A stretch of 64,000 nt of DNA, taken from assembly GCA_017590115.1 (NCBI GenBank), contig JAGGNK010006670.1, positions 124,001-188,000 of the forward strand, read 5' to 3'. Origin of the DNA: Montifringilla adamsi. Its lineage: Eukaryota; Chordata; Aves; Passeriformes; Passeridae. Position numbers and translations under genes: made by a program. The notes under the pieces are model-generated. The model had not been told where the DNA came from and did no database searches. It saw nothing but the letters and a program-made list of their open reading frames with translations. Positions 1 through 10,868 of the stretch are shown piece after piece (the stretch's first letter is position 1; every line of letters begins with the position of its first letter).

Positions 1-301
1 GGTGGAAACTTAGGCCTGCAGGGAAATTCCTGGCACAATCTTCCCATAGCAGGGAATTGTTTTTCTGACAAGAAGCAAGAAGTGATGAAAGATGTTCTTA
101 GGCCATGAATTAGTTTTGGTTTCCTCACTACTGTCAGATGCTGAAATTAAAATAAAATGTTACCAAGGTCTACAAAAAAGGAAGATGCAAAGATTTTCTG
201 TAATAAAACTAGATATAGGAATTACATTTGTGTTTTACTCTTGTTTATCCTGTGCTTTCATATGCCTAAACTAGCATCTACTTGTGCAAACCCATGGAAT
301 T
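1..301. other. No recognised feature
   Basis: AT-rich unique-looking DNA. The only open frame is about 60 codons and has no recognisable domain. Confidence 0.5.
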
Positions 302-410
302 GTAGAATCATTAAGGCTAGAAAAGATCTTTAAAGTCATTGAGTCCACCATTAACCTGGCACTTTCAAATCCACCTCTAAGCAACCTGTCTAAGCACCAC
401 CATAGCACTA
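302..410 (-). mobile_element. CR1 LINE 3' end fragment
   Basis: The plus strand reads TAGAATCATTAAGGCTAGAA followed by words matching the reverse complement of a CR1 3' UTR: 'aagatctttaaagtcattga', 'gtccaccattaacctggcac', and a 'ctaagcaccac' end. The first bases correspond to the 3' terminal octamer-like tail (ATTCTA), so the element points to the minus strand. Only about 110 bp is recognisable, and similarity fades after about position 410. No coding sequence is retained. This is a 5'-truncated, decayed LINE copy; the subfamily cannot be assigned by eye. Confidence 0.8.
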
Positions 411-2297
411 ACATGTAAAAAATACACTCTCTAGACAGCTGAAGAAAACCGCTATTCTAAGTCTCAAGATCTTTGCAGAACTTGTAACTCCCTGTCAAAA
501 ATCCTTGTCTCCAAACCCTCTTCCCAAACTATTCAAACTTTATCTGAACCTATGTGAAAAGATGGCAAGAGGTTAATAGGATTCCAGCAATATACAGATG
601 ACTTCAAGGAATATCTTCTTTAAATCAGTAACTGACATGATCTCCCAGCACTCATGACTGCACAAAGCCAGCAGCTGTTTGGGCCATGGAGATGACAGGA
701 GAGAATGGAAGTCCACGAGGGACTTCCTTCCTTTATGACTCTAGGATCGCTGGATCATCACAGGGTAATGGAAAAATTCAGGCTGGAAGGATCTCTAACC
801 CAGGTGAAAGCTGGATCACTGATCTCAACAGACCATAAACCAGCTCACAGCTGGTACCATTTTGAGACCCTTATGTACTACTGTCCCTAAGAAATTGCCT
901 GGTAGATTGTACCCCATCCTGTCAGACTCTATCAGTCTGACCATGGTGACCCATGACTTTGTGGACACCTGAACAGGTCAGATACATCTGAGGATTTCAG
1001 TGAGTGCCAGAAGCAATGCTCTACTTTCTTCAAAACTCCCCACAGGTCTATCACCCTGCATTCTCCTTGTTTAAGGCAGAAGACAGACACTAGCTACCCC
1101 AGAACCTTCCTTCTTCTTCATGCCTAGGGTTTTGTATAAAGGCAATTTTGTACTGCAGTGCTGAGACTATTTATAAATGAAGGGATGTAGCACAGTTAGG
1201 TGCCAGTTCTGCACCTAGATTAGAAGAATTACTGTCTTCTGATACAAAACCAAGGCACTACTCCTCACAGAATTCTTTATGCAAGTAATCATATCCGGCC
1301 ACATATGCTCAAGCAAAACATATGACAAAAGAAGCGAAAGCAAAATGAAACCACAAAACTGTGATCATCCTTTGTCACTTGCTGAGAGAAGAATAAATAA
1401 GAAACTGGAAAATGTCATTAGTTCAGCTTGCAATATTGAAGAGGAGTTCATATAAAAAAAGAACATGGGAATATGCATAACACCACACCATTATTTTTGA
1501 GTTTTATTTGAAGAACAAAATCGTACCTGACAGTTTACACTTGGCCTGTTGTCACTCTTTTCCTGCATCCTCAATGTCTTCTGAATTATGGACTGTATTT
1601 CTCAACAGAAAATTGTATTTATCTTTCTCCCTTTGAAATTCTGTCACTGCTTTAAAACTGAGAACTACTGGAAAATATCAGCACACTCACTTAGAAAAAG
1701 CTGAAGCTGATGTCTTCCATTTCAGGTGACAGCACCAAATAAGGCATTCATGAATTTCAAATAACATTAGCAATTATGCTTTTGTTTTCTAGTTAAGTAT
1801 TGTTTCTGCTGCTTCCTCTACTCCCTGTAAGAAACTGATATTTTTCTCTAGTGAATCAAATATTGTCTGTCTGTCTCTGATATTTTTATCTTTTTGGAGA
1901 GATTTTCCAACCTGATAAAAACTTCACATAAAATTGAAGGGGGAGGTTATAGATAGCATCTTCAGTATATAAACCCCAAAAATACGGCGTGGAAATCGGG
2001 AGGAGGAAGACAGAAACACAAGCATAAAAGGGGTGGGCATTTTTCTGTTTTCTGTAAATATATAACAACTCTTTTGGGGTACCCAGCAACTGACAGAGGA
2101 CCCCATAGACGTCACCTACAAAGGATCTCTGTCTTACAATTCTTCTCTAGGGGGAAAATGATCTGTCAGGTTATCCATACTCTCAATTACTAGACAGAGT
2201 TGATCAGGTTCATATAAGAGAAAGATAACACTTACTTGCAGTGCTAGCTTATGATTTAGGACAAGGGGAATGATTTTTTTTCTCCATTGCAAACTTG
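411..2297. other. No recognised feature
   Basis: AT-rich DNA without recognisable genes or repeats. Open frames are at most about 67 codons and show no domain. Confidence 0.4.
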
Positions 2298-2455
2298 ACT
2301 GTACGATCTTCAGTAAGTTGCCTCACCTTCCTGTGCTACCATTTCTCATCTGTAAAGTCAGGACAATAGCATTTTCCAGGTATACTGTGAGGAAAAAATA
2401 CATTAAAGACTGGGAGATTGCCCCGGTAGTACAGTGGTTGGAACATAAAGGAGCC
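2298..2455 (+). mobile_element. MIR-like ancient SINE fragment
   Basis: The segment follows the MIR consensus in order. A 'gatcttcagtaagttgcctc' start corresponds to MIR 'gaccttgggcaagttactta'. Next comes 'ccatttctcatctgtaaag', which matches the MIR core 'tttcctcatctgtaaaatgg'. Then 'gacaatagcattttccagg', 'ctgtgaggaaaaaatacatt' and 'tacagtggttggaacataaa' correspond to the later MIR block around 'acagtgcctggcacata'. MIRs are tRNA-derived SINEs mobilised by L2 and dispersed before the amniote radiation. Birds keep few, usually badly decayed, so a 150 bp co-linear match is fairly good. It is inactive. The assignment rests on recalled consensus. Confidence 0.65.
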
Positions 2456-2504
2456 AAAATAGAGTTTTGCTATTGAAGGTTGTCATTAAAATACTGAGTA
2501 GTGC

Positions 2505-2645
2505 TCCTTATTAGAGCTGGCTGGAACACTTCCCATCAAATACATACCGATTTCATCATTTGGCTTTCATCAGAGCCAAAAGCTTTTTTAAAAATCTCAG
2601 TTTTGACAATGTTTTTGAAGGAAAGGTTTCTTTGATGAGTGCTGG
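2505..2645. mobile_element. Possible ancient non-autonomous DNA transposon relic
   Basis: The stretch begins 'ttagagctggctggaacac' and continues through alternating T-rich and A-rich blocks ('cccatcaaatac', 'agccaaaagctttttta', 'cagttttgacaatgttttt'). This resembles a hAT-like MITE family common in turtles and crocodilians and found as relics in birds, with consensus start near 'attagagctggtcaaaa'. I see no clear terminal inverted repeats or target duplication, so this is a weak call. It abuts the MIR-like fragment. Confidence 0.3.
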
Positions 2646-3439
2646 ACACCTCAGTTATTTCCAGAGATAGAGGTCATGCTTTTCAAAGCATCTAAGAGGT
2701 TTATCTTTGACCCTATGAAGAAGAAAAGGTTGAAACCTAAAAGGCTACTATGCTACACAATCACCATTGTCCAGACGGTCCTGCCACTCCTGACTCAGAA
2801 CACAATGGGGAGAAGAACTCCTGTGCAAAGCAAAGAGAGTGCCTCTTCCAAAAAGGCCATGGAAATGAAACTGTTGGGCAGGGTTTTCAGCAACTGCCAG
2901 CTAATCCATTCAGAGTCAGCCAAAGTGCTTGGTCTGACCTACCAACTTTGGCATAAGTACGAGCTGCAGCCTGATTATTCAAACCAAGATTATTTAAACC
3001 TGTAGTTCCATGCAGTTACCTTCCATCTACATTTTTCAATTTTTTTCCCCAATCCCACATCAAGGATATACAATTCCATTTACACAACATTGGGGCAGTT
3101 TGATCCAGGGGAAGTTTTGCAACTTTTTTTTTCAGTTCCTATATGCACACTTTGAAGAAGTGTCCCTCATCCCAGCAGCTCAATAGTTCAAGCAATGAGA
3201 TTGCCTCTGCAAATATTTTTTTTTTTAAGGAACTAGCACTAATTTAAGTGTAACCTGATTTAAAGCACATCTACACTAGTACCAGCTGTATCAGGGAGCA
3301 TATGGATGGATGTGATGGTTTCATTGTCTAGTTTAATGTACAACAGGCATTACTGTATAATTTTTAAAAAAAATTAGTAAAACATTTTTTAAATCCCCAG
3401 AAAAACATCTCATGACCTTCCTACCCCCTACAAATGCCT
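2646..3439. other. No recognised feature
   Basis: AT-rich DNA. A 109-codon open frame at 2676-3005 on the plus strand has no recognisable domain and no convincing splice or promoter context; I treat it as chance. Confidence 0.4.
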
Positions 3440-3860
3440 TCAGGTCTCTACCTAGCTGCATCCTGCTTCGACTGAGACAGGCGGAAACCCCCCCTGTGCA
3501 GGAGCGGGGGAAGGGGCGCCAGTGCGGGACTGAAGGGTTCAGGCTCCACCTAGTGGGAACAGCCTCCCTTCCCTGGTAAAAACCGCTCCTGGGTGGGCAG
3601 ACTGTGCTCCCACACACGGCTGAGGGCTGGCAATCACCCCCAGGAAGGACAGCTGGAAGGGCAGATGCCTGTTTAGAAGCTGCGCTCCTCCCGGGCAGAT
3701 CCGATGGCACAGCTCCTGCATTCAGCATCCCGGTGATGCTCAGCATCCTGGGCTTTTCCTGCATCCCAGCTGATGAGCCGGTACCACAGCATATTGGGCC
3801 AGTGGGCTGGAGGTAAAGGGCACAATTTGATCCAAACTGTTTGCTGGGATCTGCACATCC
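3440..3860. other. GC-rich, CpG-bearing segment of unknown origin
   Basis: Against an AT-rich background this block is clearly GC-rich and holds about a dozen CpG dinucleotides in under 400 bp (for example around 3470, 3482, 3516, 3697 and 3779). On the minus strand a 197-codon open frame covers 3333-3926, but it spills into AT-rich flanks and its predicted protein (rich in Cys, Pro, Ser and Gly) matches no family I know. Candidates are a decayed LTR or other GC-rich retroelement, a small CpG-island-like element, or a conserved exon or regulatory element. I cannot decide between them. Confidence 0.4.
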
Positions 3861-5994
3861 CTCAAAGGACCAAAAATGACTCTTACTTCCAAAGCATTTC
3901 AGGGCAGAGTGATGCTTCATAAGCAAATGTGGACTTTCCCTCCAATGTTCAGTCTCTGTCTCCTTTCTCCCTGAGGCAGCATCTCAAAGAAAATGACCCT
4001 CAAAGGGTATGATTTTCTGCTTCACACAAAGCTTGTTATCCTGGGGCTGCTTTTTCTGTTTCCTCTCTTCTATTCTCTTTCTCCCCTCCCCTCTCCAGAA
4101 CAAAAAAGATCATACATCTCATCAGGATCTGTCTTCATGGGAGATTCTTTTTCTTCCTTCTTTTGACAACTTTCTTTTCATAAGGAGAAAAAGTGCATTT
4201 CTTTTTTTTTCAATGTAATTGTATTCTGCTTTGAGTACTTTGATATAGTAACGACTGTCAGGAAGTAGATATGATGCTTGCTGTTTTATGAAAAAGACAT
4301 TTAATCTGAAGAACTAATCATTTAGTCTCATGACTTTTCCCATCTGTCACAAGCATCTTATTTTTGGTGGGAGGGGGTTAATTTTGGACATTTGTTTTGT
4401 GGGCAAAGTTTCAGATTAATTATCTCTTGTGGAAAAAATCTGTGCCTAGCATGTTAAAAATAGCCCTTCCTGAATTCATTTTTCTTTTTAAGGAATTTTA
4501 AAGTCCTTCATTTTCGCCTGTGTAGAAAGTAATTTTTTGTAATTATGATCTAAGGATAGAGAGAGTCAAAGATTCAGGGAGATCTAACATCTTTTATTAG
4601 ACTGAAATAGATAGAAAGAAGAGCCAAGGCTTCACACACACTCACCTAACACCTGAAAGATGCCCTGCAGACCCCAGAGCAAGCCTTTTTTGCAGTGAAA
4701 ATAATATAGATAGTCTTTAACTCCCACTGTATTTCTTCAAACAACTGACAGCATTGCAAGGAGTGTCATCACAGATTTTGTGTCTTTCCAGCTAACAGCA
4801 AACAGCAATACAAAATCAAAATCTGAACACTGGAGACCAGTTTTCCACAGACCATTATGTTAGACGCCGTTTTAAAAATTGAAGTTATGCAGTGAATTTT
4901 TCAAGAAGTAGGTTTCATACCCACATCCTGACAAAATTAAAGATCATGTCTGACATTGCAGAGGTCTAACAGTACAGCTGAGTATGTGGATAGCTTCTCT
5001 GCTATCTCCCTGCATTGGTCACATCACTTATCTGTGCAAGTGCGTTTGGGCCGCACTCTGACTCTCTTGCAACCAGAAATAAATTCCCTCAGCTTTCAGC
5101 TGGATAAAGATTCATGTACAAATCCAGCAGAAGGGATCTAAAAAGGCAGGCAGCTCTAGGAGATTTTGGGCCTGGATACAAGGCTGAAGCTTGGACACAA
5201 ACACGTTTTGCCTGCACAGACCCAGCATAGGAGAGATGCTCTGACCCTTCAGAAGAGGGACACAGGACCAGGCACCCAATTGCTGGCATGCAGGCATGTG
5301 TGAACCAACAGCAATGACATTGTATGTTGCTAACAGTCTCACAAAGCTCTCCTAGAGGTTTGCTATTTTCTCTCCTTGTCTTTGCAAGATTTGAGCTTTC
5401 TGCCTTGTTTTGTTAGTGGCATTTGGTTATCTTCATACTACTTACTGCGTTTGCTGCTGCTGGACTACTTGCATGCTGAGCCTGTTTTTCCTAAGTGATG
5501 GGGAGCTTTTTTCTTCTAGGAAACCTGCTGCCTTAAGTAGCCTGTCTTTCATCCCCTCTATGTTTAAACAAAAAAAGCTTGAGCTGCTACTCTAAGGATT
5601 TTGAGACATTTAAGGTTTCATTTTCTCTCTACTCTGCTATTGTATCCCATCACATTTATCTCCTGCCAAAGAGAAGCAGGATCAGGGCCCATTGTAAGCC
5701 AGGAGAAAATAAAATTTCCAATTTAAGTTGCACCTCTGCAGAGTAAAGGGAACTAGAAAGATGAATTTTGCATGGGAGAGAAAGCAAGCAGTATGAGGTA
5801 GAATTGTACCCTTCAAATGAAAGCTTTGCTCAGAGAGGTGGCAGGTTTTGTGAGGGACAGTTTGCCCAGGAATCGGAAAACCAATCTTTCTTTTTATGCT
5901 AGCTCACAGAATTTGAAGAAAGCAGTAAGAAAGAGAAGCCACCCACAAGAGATAGGAGTTCTCTATCCTGAAGGCGCATAATGACTTTATTTCA
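3861..5994. other. No recognised feature
   Basis: Mixed AT-rich DNA with pyrimidine-rich tracts near 4010-4215. No gene, RNA or recognisable repeat was found. Confidence 0.4.
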
Positions 5995-6735
5995 TGGATT
6001 CATCACAAGTTGTCTCTGCCACTCCTTCCTCCTCAGAGCAAGGACTCCTCTCATTCTTCCCCTTCTCCAGTGCGGGGACCCTCCCATAATTTTGACCAAG
6101 GTAAGTCTTTCCCAGGGGCTGCAGTTCTTCATTAACTGCTCCAGTGTGGGTTTCTCCCTTGGGGTCACATGGCAGTCCTTCAGGAACTAGCTGCTCCACT
6201 GTGGGTCCCCTGTGGGGTCACAAGTCCTACCAGGAAACCTGCTCTAGTGTGGACTTCTCTTTCCAATGGGTTGTAGATTCTGCCAGAATCCAGGACAGGC
6301 TTCCCACAGGGTCACAGCCTCCTTTGGCCATCCACCTATTTCAGTGTGGCATTCTCAGTCTGGTCAGTATCTGCCTCACTGAGGATCAACATGGTCCTCA
6401 TTGGGGGCTGCAGTGGAATCTCAGCTCTGGCACCTGGAGTACTTCCTCCTTATCCTTCTTCACTGACCTTGGTGTCTGCAGAGCTGTTTCTCACACTGTT
6501 CTCACTTCTCTCTCATGTTACAGGTTGTTGTACAGGATTTCTGCCCTTCCCCTTCCTAACTCTATTATCCCAGAGACGCTGCTACCATCACTGATCAGCT
6601 TGGCCTTGGCCACCAGCAGGTTCATCTTGGAGCCAGCTGGCATTGGCTCTGCTGGACGCAGAGGGAGCTTCTGGCAGTTTCTCACAGAAGCTACCCCTGT
6701 AGCCCCCCCACTACCAAAACCTTGTCCAGTGAACA
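5995..6735 (-). mobile_element. Passerine ERVL-type LTR, 3'-truncated
   Basis: Read on the minus strand, the element starts at 6735 with TG and carries 'acaaggttttggtag', a run of Gs, 'ggctacaggggtagcttctg', 'agagccaatgccagctggct' and 'cagacaccaaggtcagtgaa', then 'ctgcagcccc'-type units, ending near 'gcagagacaacttgtgatga'. The order and wording match the LTR at 22254-23322 over about 740 bp. The last roughly 325 bp of that LTR, including its poly(A) region, are absent here. There is no internal retroviral region, primer-binding site or polypurine tract, so it is a truncated solo LTR or remnant. Nearly all CpGs are lost, which suggests an older insertion than the other copy. The plus-strand open frame of 224 codons across it is antisense and not meaningful. 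Confidence 0.85.
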
Positions 6736-7872
6736 CAAGACAAGTAAATATAATAATATTCTTTTTCAGGTATTGTATTTATTTATGTTTTGAAAATATT
6801 GCAGACTTTCTGTGCTAGTTTTATTTCCTTTTTTTTTTTTTTCTCATTAAAAGAACAGGTGGAAAAAACATCAGCAGCTATTTCAAACATAGAGTTCCAC
6901 ACCTGCATAAATGTCTGGAAGACCTAAGGAACAGCCTGTGGGAGGTTTTGTTGTCTGTGTTGCTTTGAATCTCCTAATAAAATAAATTTTCAACTAATAT
7001 AATGGTAAATGCAGAACATTATTACTGAACCTGTGCATACAGATGTTACAGCTGAGCTATATTAAATAGGCCATATCACCTGATGAATGGCTTGTGCATG
7101 TACAGGCAGGAGCCAGGTGAATTAATGAAAAACTGCTATAATTAGGTGACCTTTTTCATGGTGCATGAAAGATTGAAATTTTGTTTGAATAGGCAAAGTT
7201 AAAAAAAGGTATTTCTGTCAATTTCTAAAATAGATATACTCTTAATATATGGCACTCAGTATTGAAAGAAGGAAAACTATTTCACAAACACATAGTTCAC
7301 CAAATGTTGTCAGTGAGTACTTCTGATTTTTAAGGCCATTGCCACTTACATAAGTAATTCTGATTTTTTTTTAACTGCTTCTTTATAAATCAGTAAGAAC
7401 CTTAAAATGATAGGGGGGTTTTGCTTATTTTTATCTAATTACCAGTGATCTTCATATGGATAAAAACCAAGTCAGTAGCATGTGGGAAATACAAGAGGAC
7501 TGAGCTCACCCAGGCTCCCAGCCTCCAATCCCCCAAGCCCTCTTTCCTCCTTCTCCTCACACTGACCCTGCTTCTGGTTTTTGGGTGTCCCATACAAATT
7601 ACCTGAAGACTTATTCCCAAGGCACCAATCTTTTAAATGGTATGGGTACATGAACTGTCCATGTGAAAATATTGGTGGTTTTCCCTGGGTTTCCAGTATC
7701 ACAGGCTGCAGACTCTTCTATGAAACATTCTGCAGCAGAATAGAAGTTTCCATTACATCATGCACGGAACAACTTTAATATTGATCTAACGTTTTATACA
7801 AGGAAATAGTGTAATACTGCTTTATAAAAATGACTTTCAAATGCTAAATGTCAGCATTTTTAAGAAATGTGA
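6736..7872. other. No recognised repeat; possible conserved non-coding stretch at 7020-7200
   Basis: No gene was found. A homopyrimidine run lies at about 6828-6843. Around 7020-7200 the text is rich in homeodomain-type TAAT words and lacks simple-sequence bias, the kind of composition often seen in conserved non-coding DNA. Conservation itself cannot be judged from one sequence. Confidence 0.3.
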
Positions 7873-8060
7873 GAACAGCTGTACCTGGTCAGAGACAAGG
7901 TCAGTCTAATTTAGCATTCTGTCTCCAAGAGTTCCCAATTCCCTAAGTGCTTTGTAAAAAGTGTAAGAGGTAGGCAAGCATAGTGAGATGCTCACTGAGG
8001 TTACTCTCCCAGCCTCCAGTAATCTGCAACTCAGGAGCTTTTGGCATCAGGCTTAATGAA
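7873..8060 (+). mobile_element. Old sauropsid-type interspersed repeat fragment
   Basis: The words 'acagctgtacctggtcagag', 'gcattctgtctccaagagtt', 'ggcaagcatagtgagatgct' and 'ctcccagcctccagtaatct' followed by 'gcaactcagg' follow, in order, a dispersed repeat common in birds and turtles (recalled form: 'agctgtactgggtcagacca', 'cagtatcctgtctccaacag', 'cagcaatctgcagctcaggg'). I believe it is the 3' portion of an old CR1-related LINE but cannot name the family. It is highly diverged and non-coding. Confidence 0.55.
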
Positions 8061-10795
8061 AAATACCAGGAAAGCAATAACATGTCAAAGTAAAGCAGGC
8101 ACAAGCCTATTGCTTTATATATTCTCATATATAAATTGAAAACACATATAAGTCTCTCAGTCTGATCCTAAGAGCCTTCAAGCACAGATTTCTTTCAAAC
8201 TTCTTTTTAGTCTTACTAAGAGATAAACCTCTTACTAGCCAGCCCAAAGACACCCTCTTCATCTTCCTCATCAGTCCTCATCACGAATAAATTTAAACAC
8301 TGAGTGACCCAGGATAAGTGGTTAAACAGCAAGGAGAAGCAACATAAAATAAAGATTTGCTGGTAATATTCTGGAAATTTAGACTCAAAGCACCTGTGTG
8401 TCAGAAGGAGCCAATATATCCATCAGATCTTGTGCCAAAATTGTTAAAAAATACTGCTCAAGGTTAGGCATCTAGAGCTAGGTGCATAAAAGGATTGGTG
8501 CGCTATAGCAGCCATTGGTGCTTTGCCATCAGAAGCCACAGCCATAAAGCTGGGCAGTTCTATACAATTCATGGCATGGGAGACAACCATTCAGGAATCA
8601 AATTTATAGGAAAAAGAAGAAATTTAAAGCTTTATGCTTCAAATTGTCATCTTTAAAAACCCTTACCAGCTGCAGCCTAAATCTGGATATACCTAGAATC
8701 AATTCCTAACTTCATTTTTCACCTTAATGTACTTCAGGTCCCTGGAGTAGTTCTGAATTTGTGTGTTGTGTATTTCCAAGTGTGCCTGGTTTTGATACTC
8801 GTGGTTGTCTGGGGATCTCTGACTAAGCGCCTATAAAATGAAGAAAAAAGTCACCTTCCTGTGAGAGCTTTTATAAACAATGAGTCTGGAGGTGGTCTCA
8901 CAGCACCTCTGGAAACTGTAGCTCCTTATAGATCAGGCTCCAAAAAGAAAGTACTCAACTGGACAGGAGATCTGATCCAGCCACTGCCCTGATACCTTTC
9001 TCAGGGGACTGTATCTGCAGGCAAGATCCTTTTTCTGAAAGTACTGGAAATGCTTCTGTCAGAATGCAGCTGTGCCTCTTTCCTTAGGCATGTACCCCAT
9101 GGACCCTCTCTCAGAAACAGTCACTAAAGTATTTCATTCAAATGAAATTAATTTTGCAGTCAATCAGAGATGGTAATTTCTTTTCACCCAAAAATTGTGA
9201 TGGTCATTTCTTTTCACTGGCAGGATACTCTTGAGGAGAGGTGGCAGATTTCAGTTCTTTGTCTTTTCTCACACTGAATGGATTGGAATTTATCCATAAC
9301 ATTCCCACTGCAGTGACCCAGGTACCAGGCAAAAAGATATTTTGGAAAAAAATTCCCCTCCTTTGAAGTGTTCAACTTTGTATAAAGCACTTCAATGGCT
9401 ATTGAAGCCCAGTTTGCAACCACCTCTGGCATTAGTTGTTTCATTTTTTCAAGGATGTCCTTTGGTAGCAGTGGCAGTCCATGTAGGCTAAAGTCTGTTT
9501 ACAGCCATTTGCAGGTAAAGAAGTCGGTCCTCTCTGTGTGTGTCTTTTACATTTATTTCATACACTTTTGTTCCTTTGCCTAGCTCTGAAATAGAAGAAG
9601 CACACCAGGAAAAGCGTGATTGAGGTTTGCCTAAGTGTTTGGATTGTTTCTTCTATTCTGTCAGCATAGCTTCCAAACAGAAAATATCTCCACTACAAGA
9701 TTTGCATGAAACAATATCAACAGCAGCAAGAAAAGATAATGCTTGAGTACAAGCCTAGCTTATTCTTTTACTAATCTGTTTCTTGATACAAGTAAATCCC
9801 TGAAAGCGATCTTTTTTCTGTTCCATGGCTTATGATTTAGAAGAGATTGAGAAATGCATCCTCTTTTAGTGTTGCAAGATCTTTTGAAATCCATAGATAG
9901 GTATTGCTATGGTAGCATGATTAATATGCCATAGTCCAGACTGAAGTCTATGAACGTATTTTTAATGTAAAAGGTGTAACTGGAGGAAAATTAAACAATA
10001 AGCTTGAACTGAGATGGCAATCTTAGTATTAAGCACTATTATAAAAGAAACACTATTTGCATATAAATGTAAACAAAAGTACTAACTGTATTGTCATGAA
10101 GCAAAAGTATTTATTGCTAGCAGCAAAAATATAAATGGTTCTTGAGGTTGCAAAATAATTACATTTGAAAACACACTTTCCCCAAAGAGGGAATTTTACA
10201 AATGTCAATACCAAAGCCAAGCCATGTTTGCATTATTATTCTAATGTGCCTTTCTGTTCTGTTTTGTCTCTTTCTTTTTCATTTACTTTTTTTTTTTAAT
10301 AATTCCTTATCTGATCACTCTTCTTCCCATTTGTGCTTTGTCATCACAGCCTTTTGTTATCCTTCCATTACTCCTTGTAATAGTGCCTTTTCTCCTTGCA
10401 TTTTCTTTGGTTTTGCCTTTTTGTTCTTCCATGATGTCCCTTTCAGACATGGATGATTTGGCTCTTCAGTGTCTCTTCAAATGCTGGAGGAAACTTAAAA
10501 ACACCGTCTCTAAACTACCACCAGTATCACACTGCCACATCAGAGAAATCTGGGATGATTGGAGGTGAAGACACTTAAAGAAATCCTTTTGATCTGCTGA
10601 TCCAGGCATGACCCAAGGAGTGGGACAGCTTCTGTTCCTTCTGTCCCCCACCTGCCCCACTCCCCACTAGTGATGATTTCTCTCTCATTTTCTATATGGA
10701 ATGTTCAGACAATCCAGAACACACCTAATTTTCAAGTTCCTGCTTCCTTGAATAGCAGATAGGCTGTTATTTAGGAAGTTCATTGGGAAAGTTAA
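8061..10795. other. No recognised gene or major repeat
   Basis: AT-rich DNA. The only local structure noted is an imperfect 30 bp-spaced duplication at 9169-9217. Confidence 0.4.
9169..9217. repeat. Short local duplication, 30 bp spacing
   Basis: 'gatggtaatttcttttcac' at 9169 recurs as 'gatggtcatttcttttcac' at 9199 with one mismatch. It is too short and isolated to assign to a repeat family; replication slippage is the simplest explanation. Confidence 0.7.
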
Positions 10796-10868
10796 AGGGT
10801 TGGACTGGATGAGTCCAACCTTTAAAGGCTTTCTCCAACCCAAACTATTTTGTGGTTCTGTGATTCTA
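10796..10868 (+). mobile_element. CR1-type 3' end fragment
   Basis: 'gggttggactggatgagtcc' followed by 'tttaaaggctttctccaacc', 'caaactatttt' and the terminal 'tggttctgtgattcta' is the classic CR1 3' UTR end with its ATTCTRTGATTCTA tail, plus-strand orientation. Only about 70 bp is present. No tRNA-like head precedes it, so it is more likely a heavily 5'-truncated CR1 than a SINE sharing the same tail. Confidence 0.85.

Noticed and set aside
3333..3926. 197-codon minus-strand open frame
   Set aside because: It extends beyond the GC-rich block into AT-rich DNA, has no known domain, and no splice or promoter context.
6144..6818. 224-codon open frame on the plus strand
   Set aside because: It runs antisense through the minus-strand LTR and has no recognisable domain.
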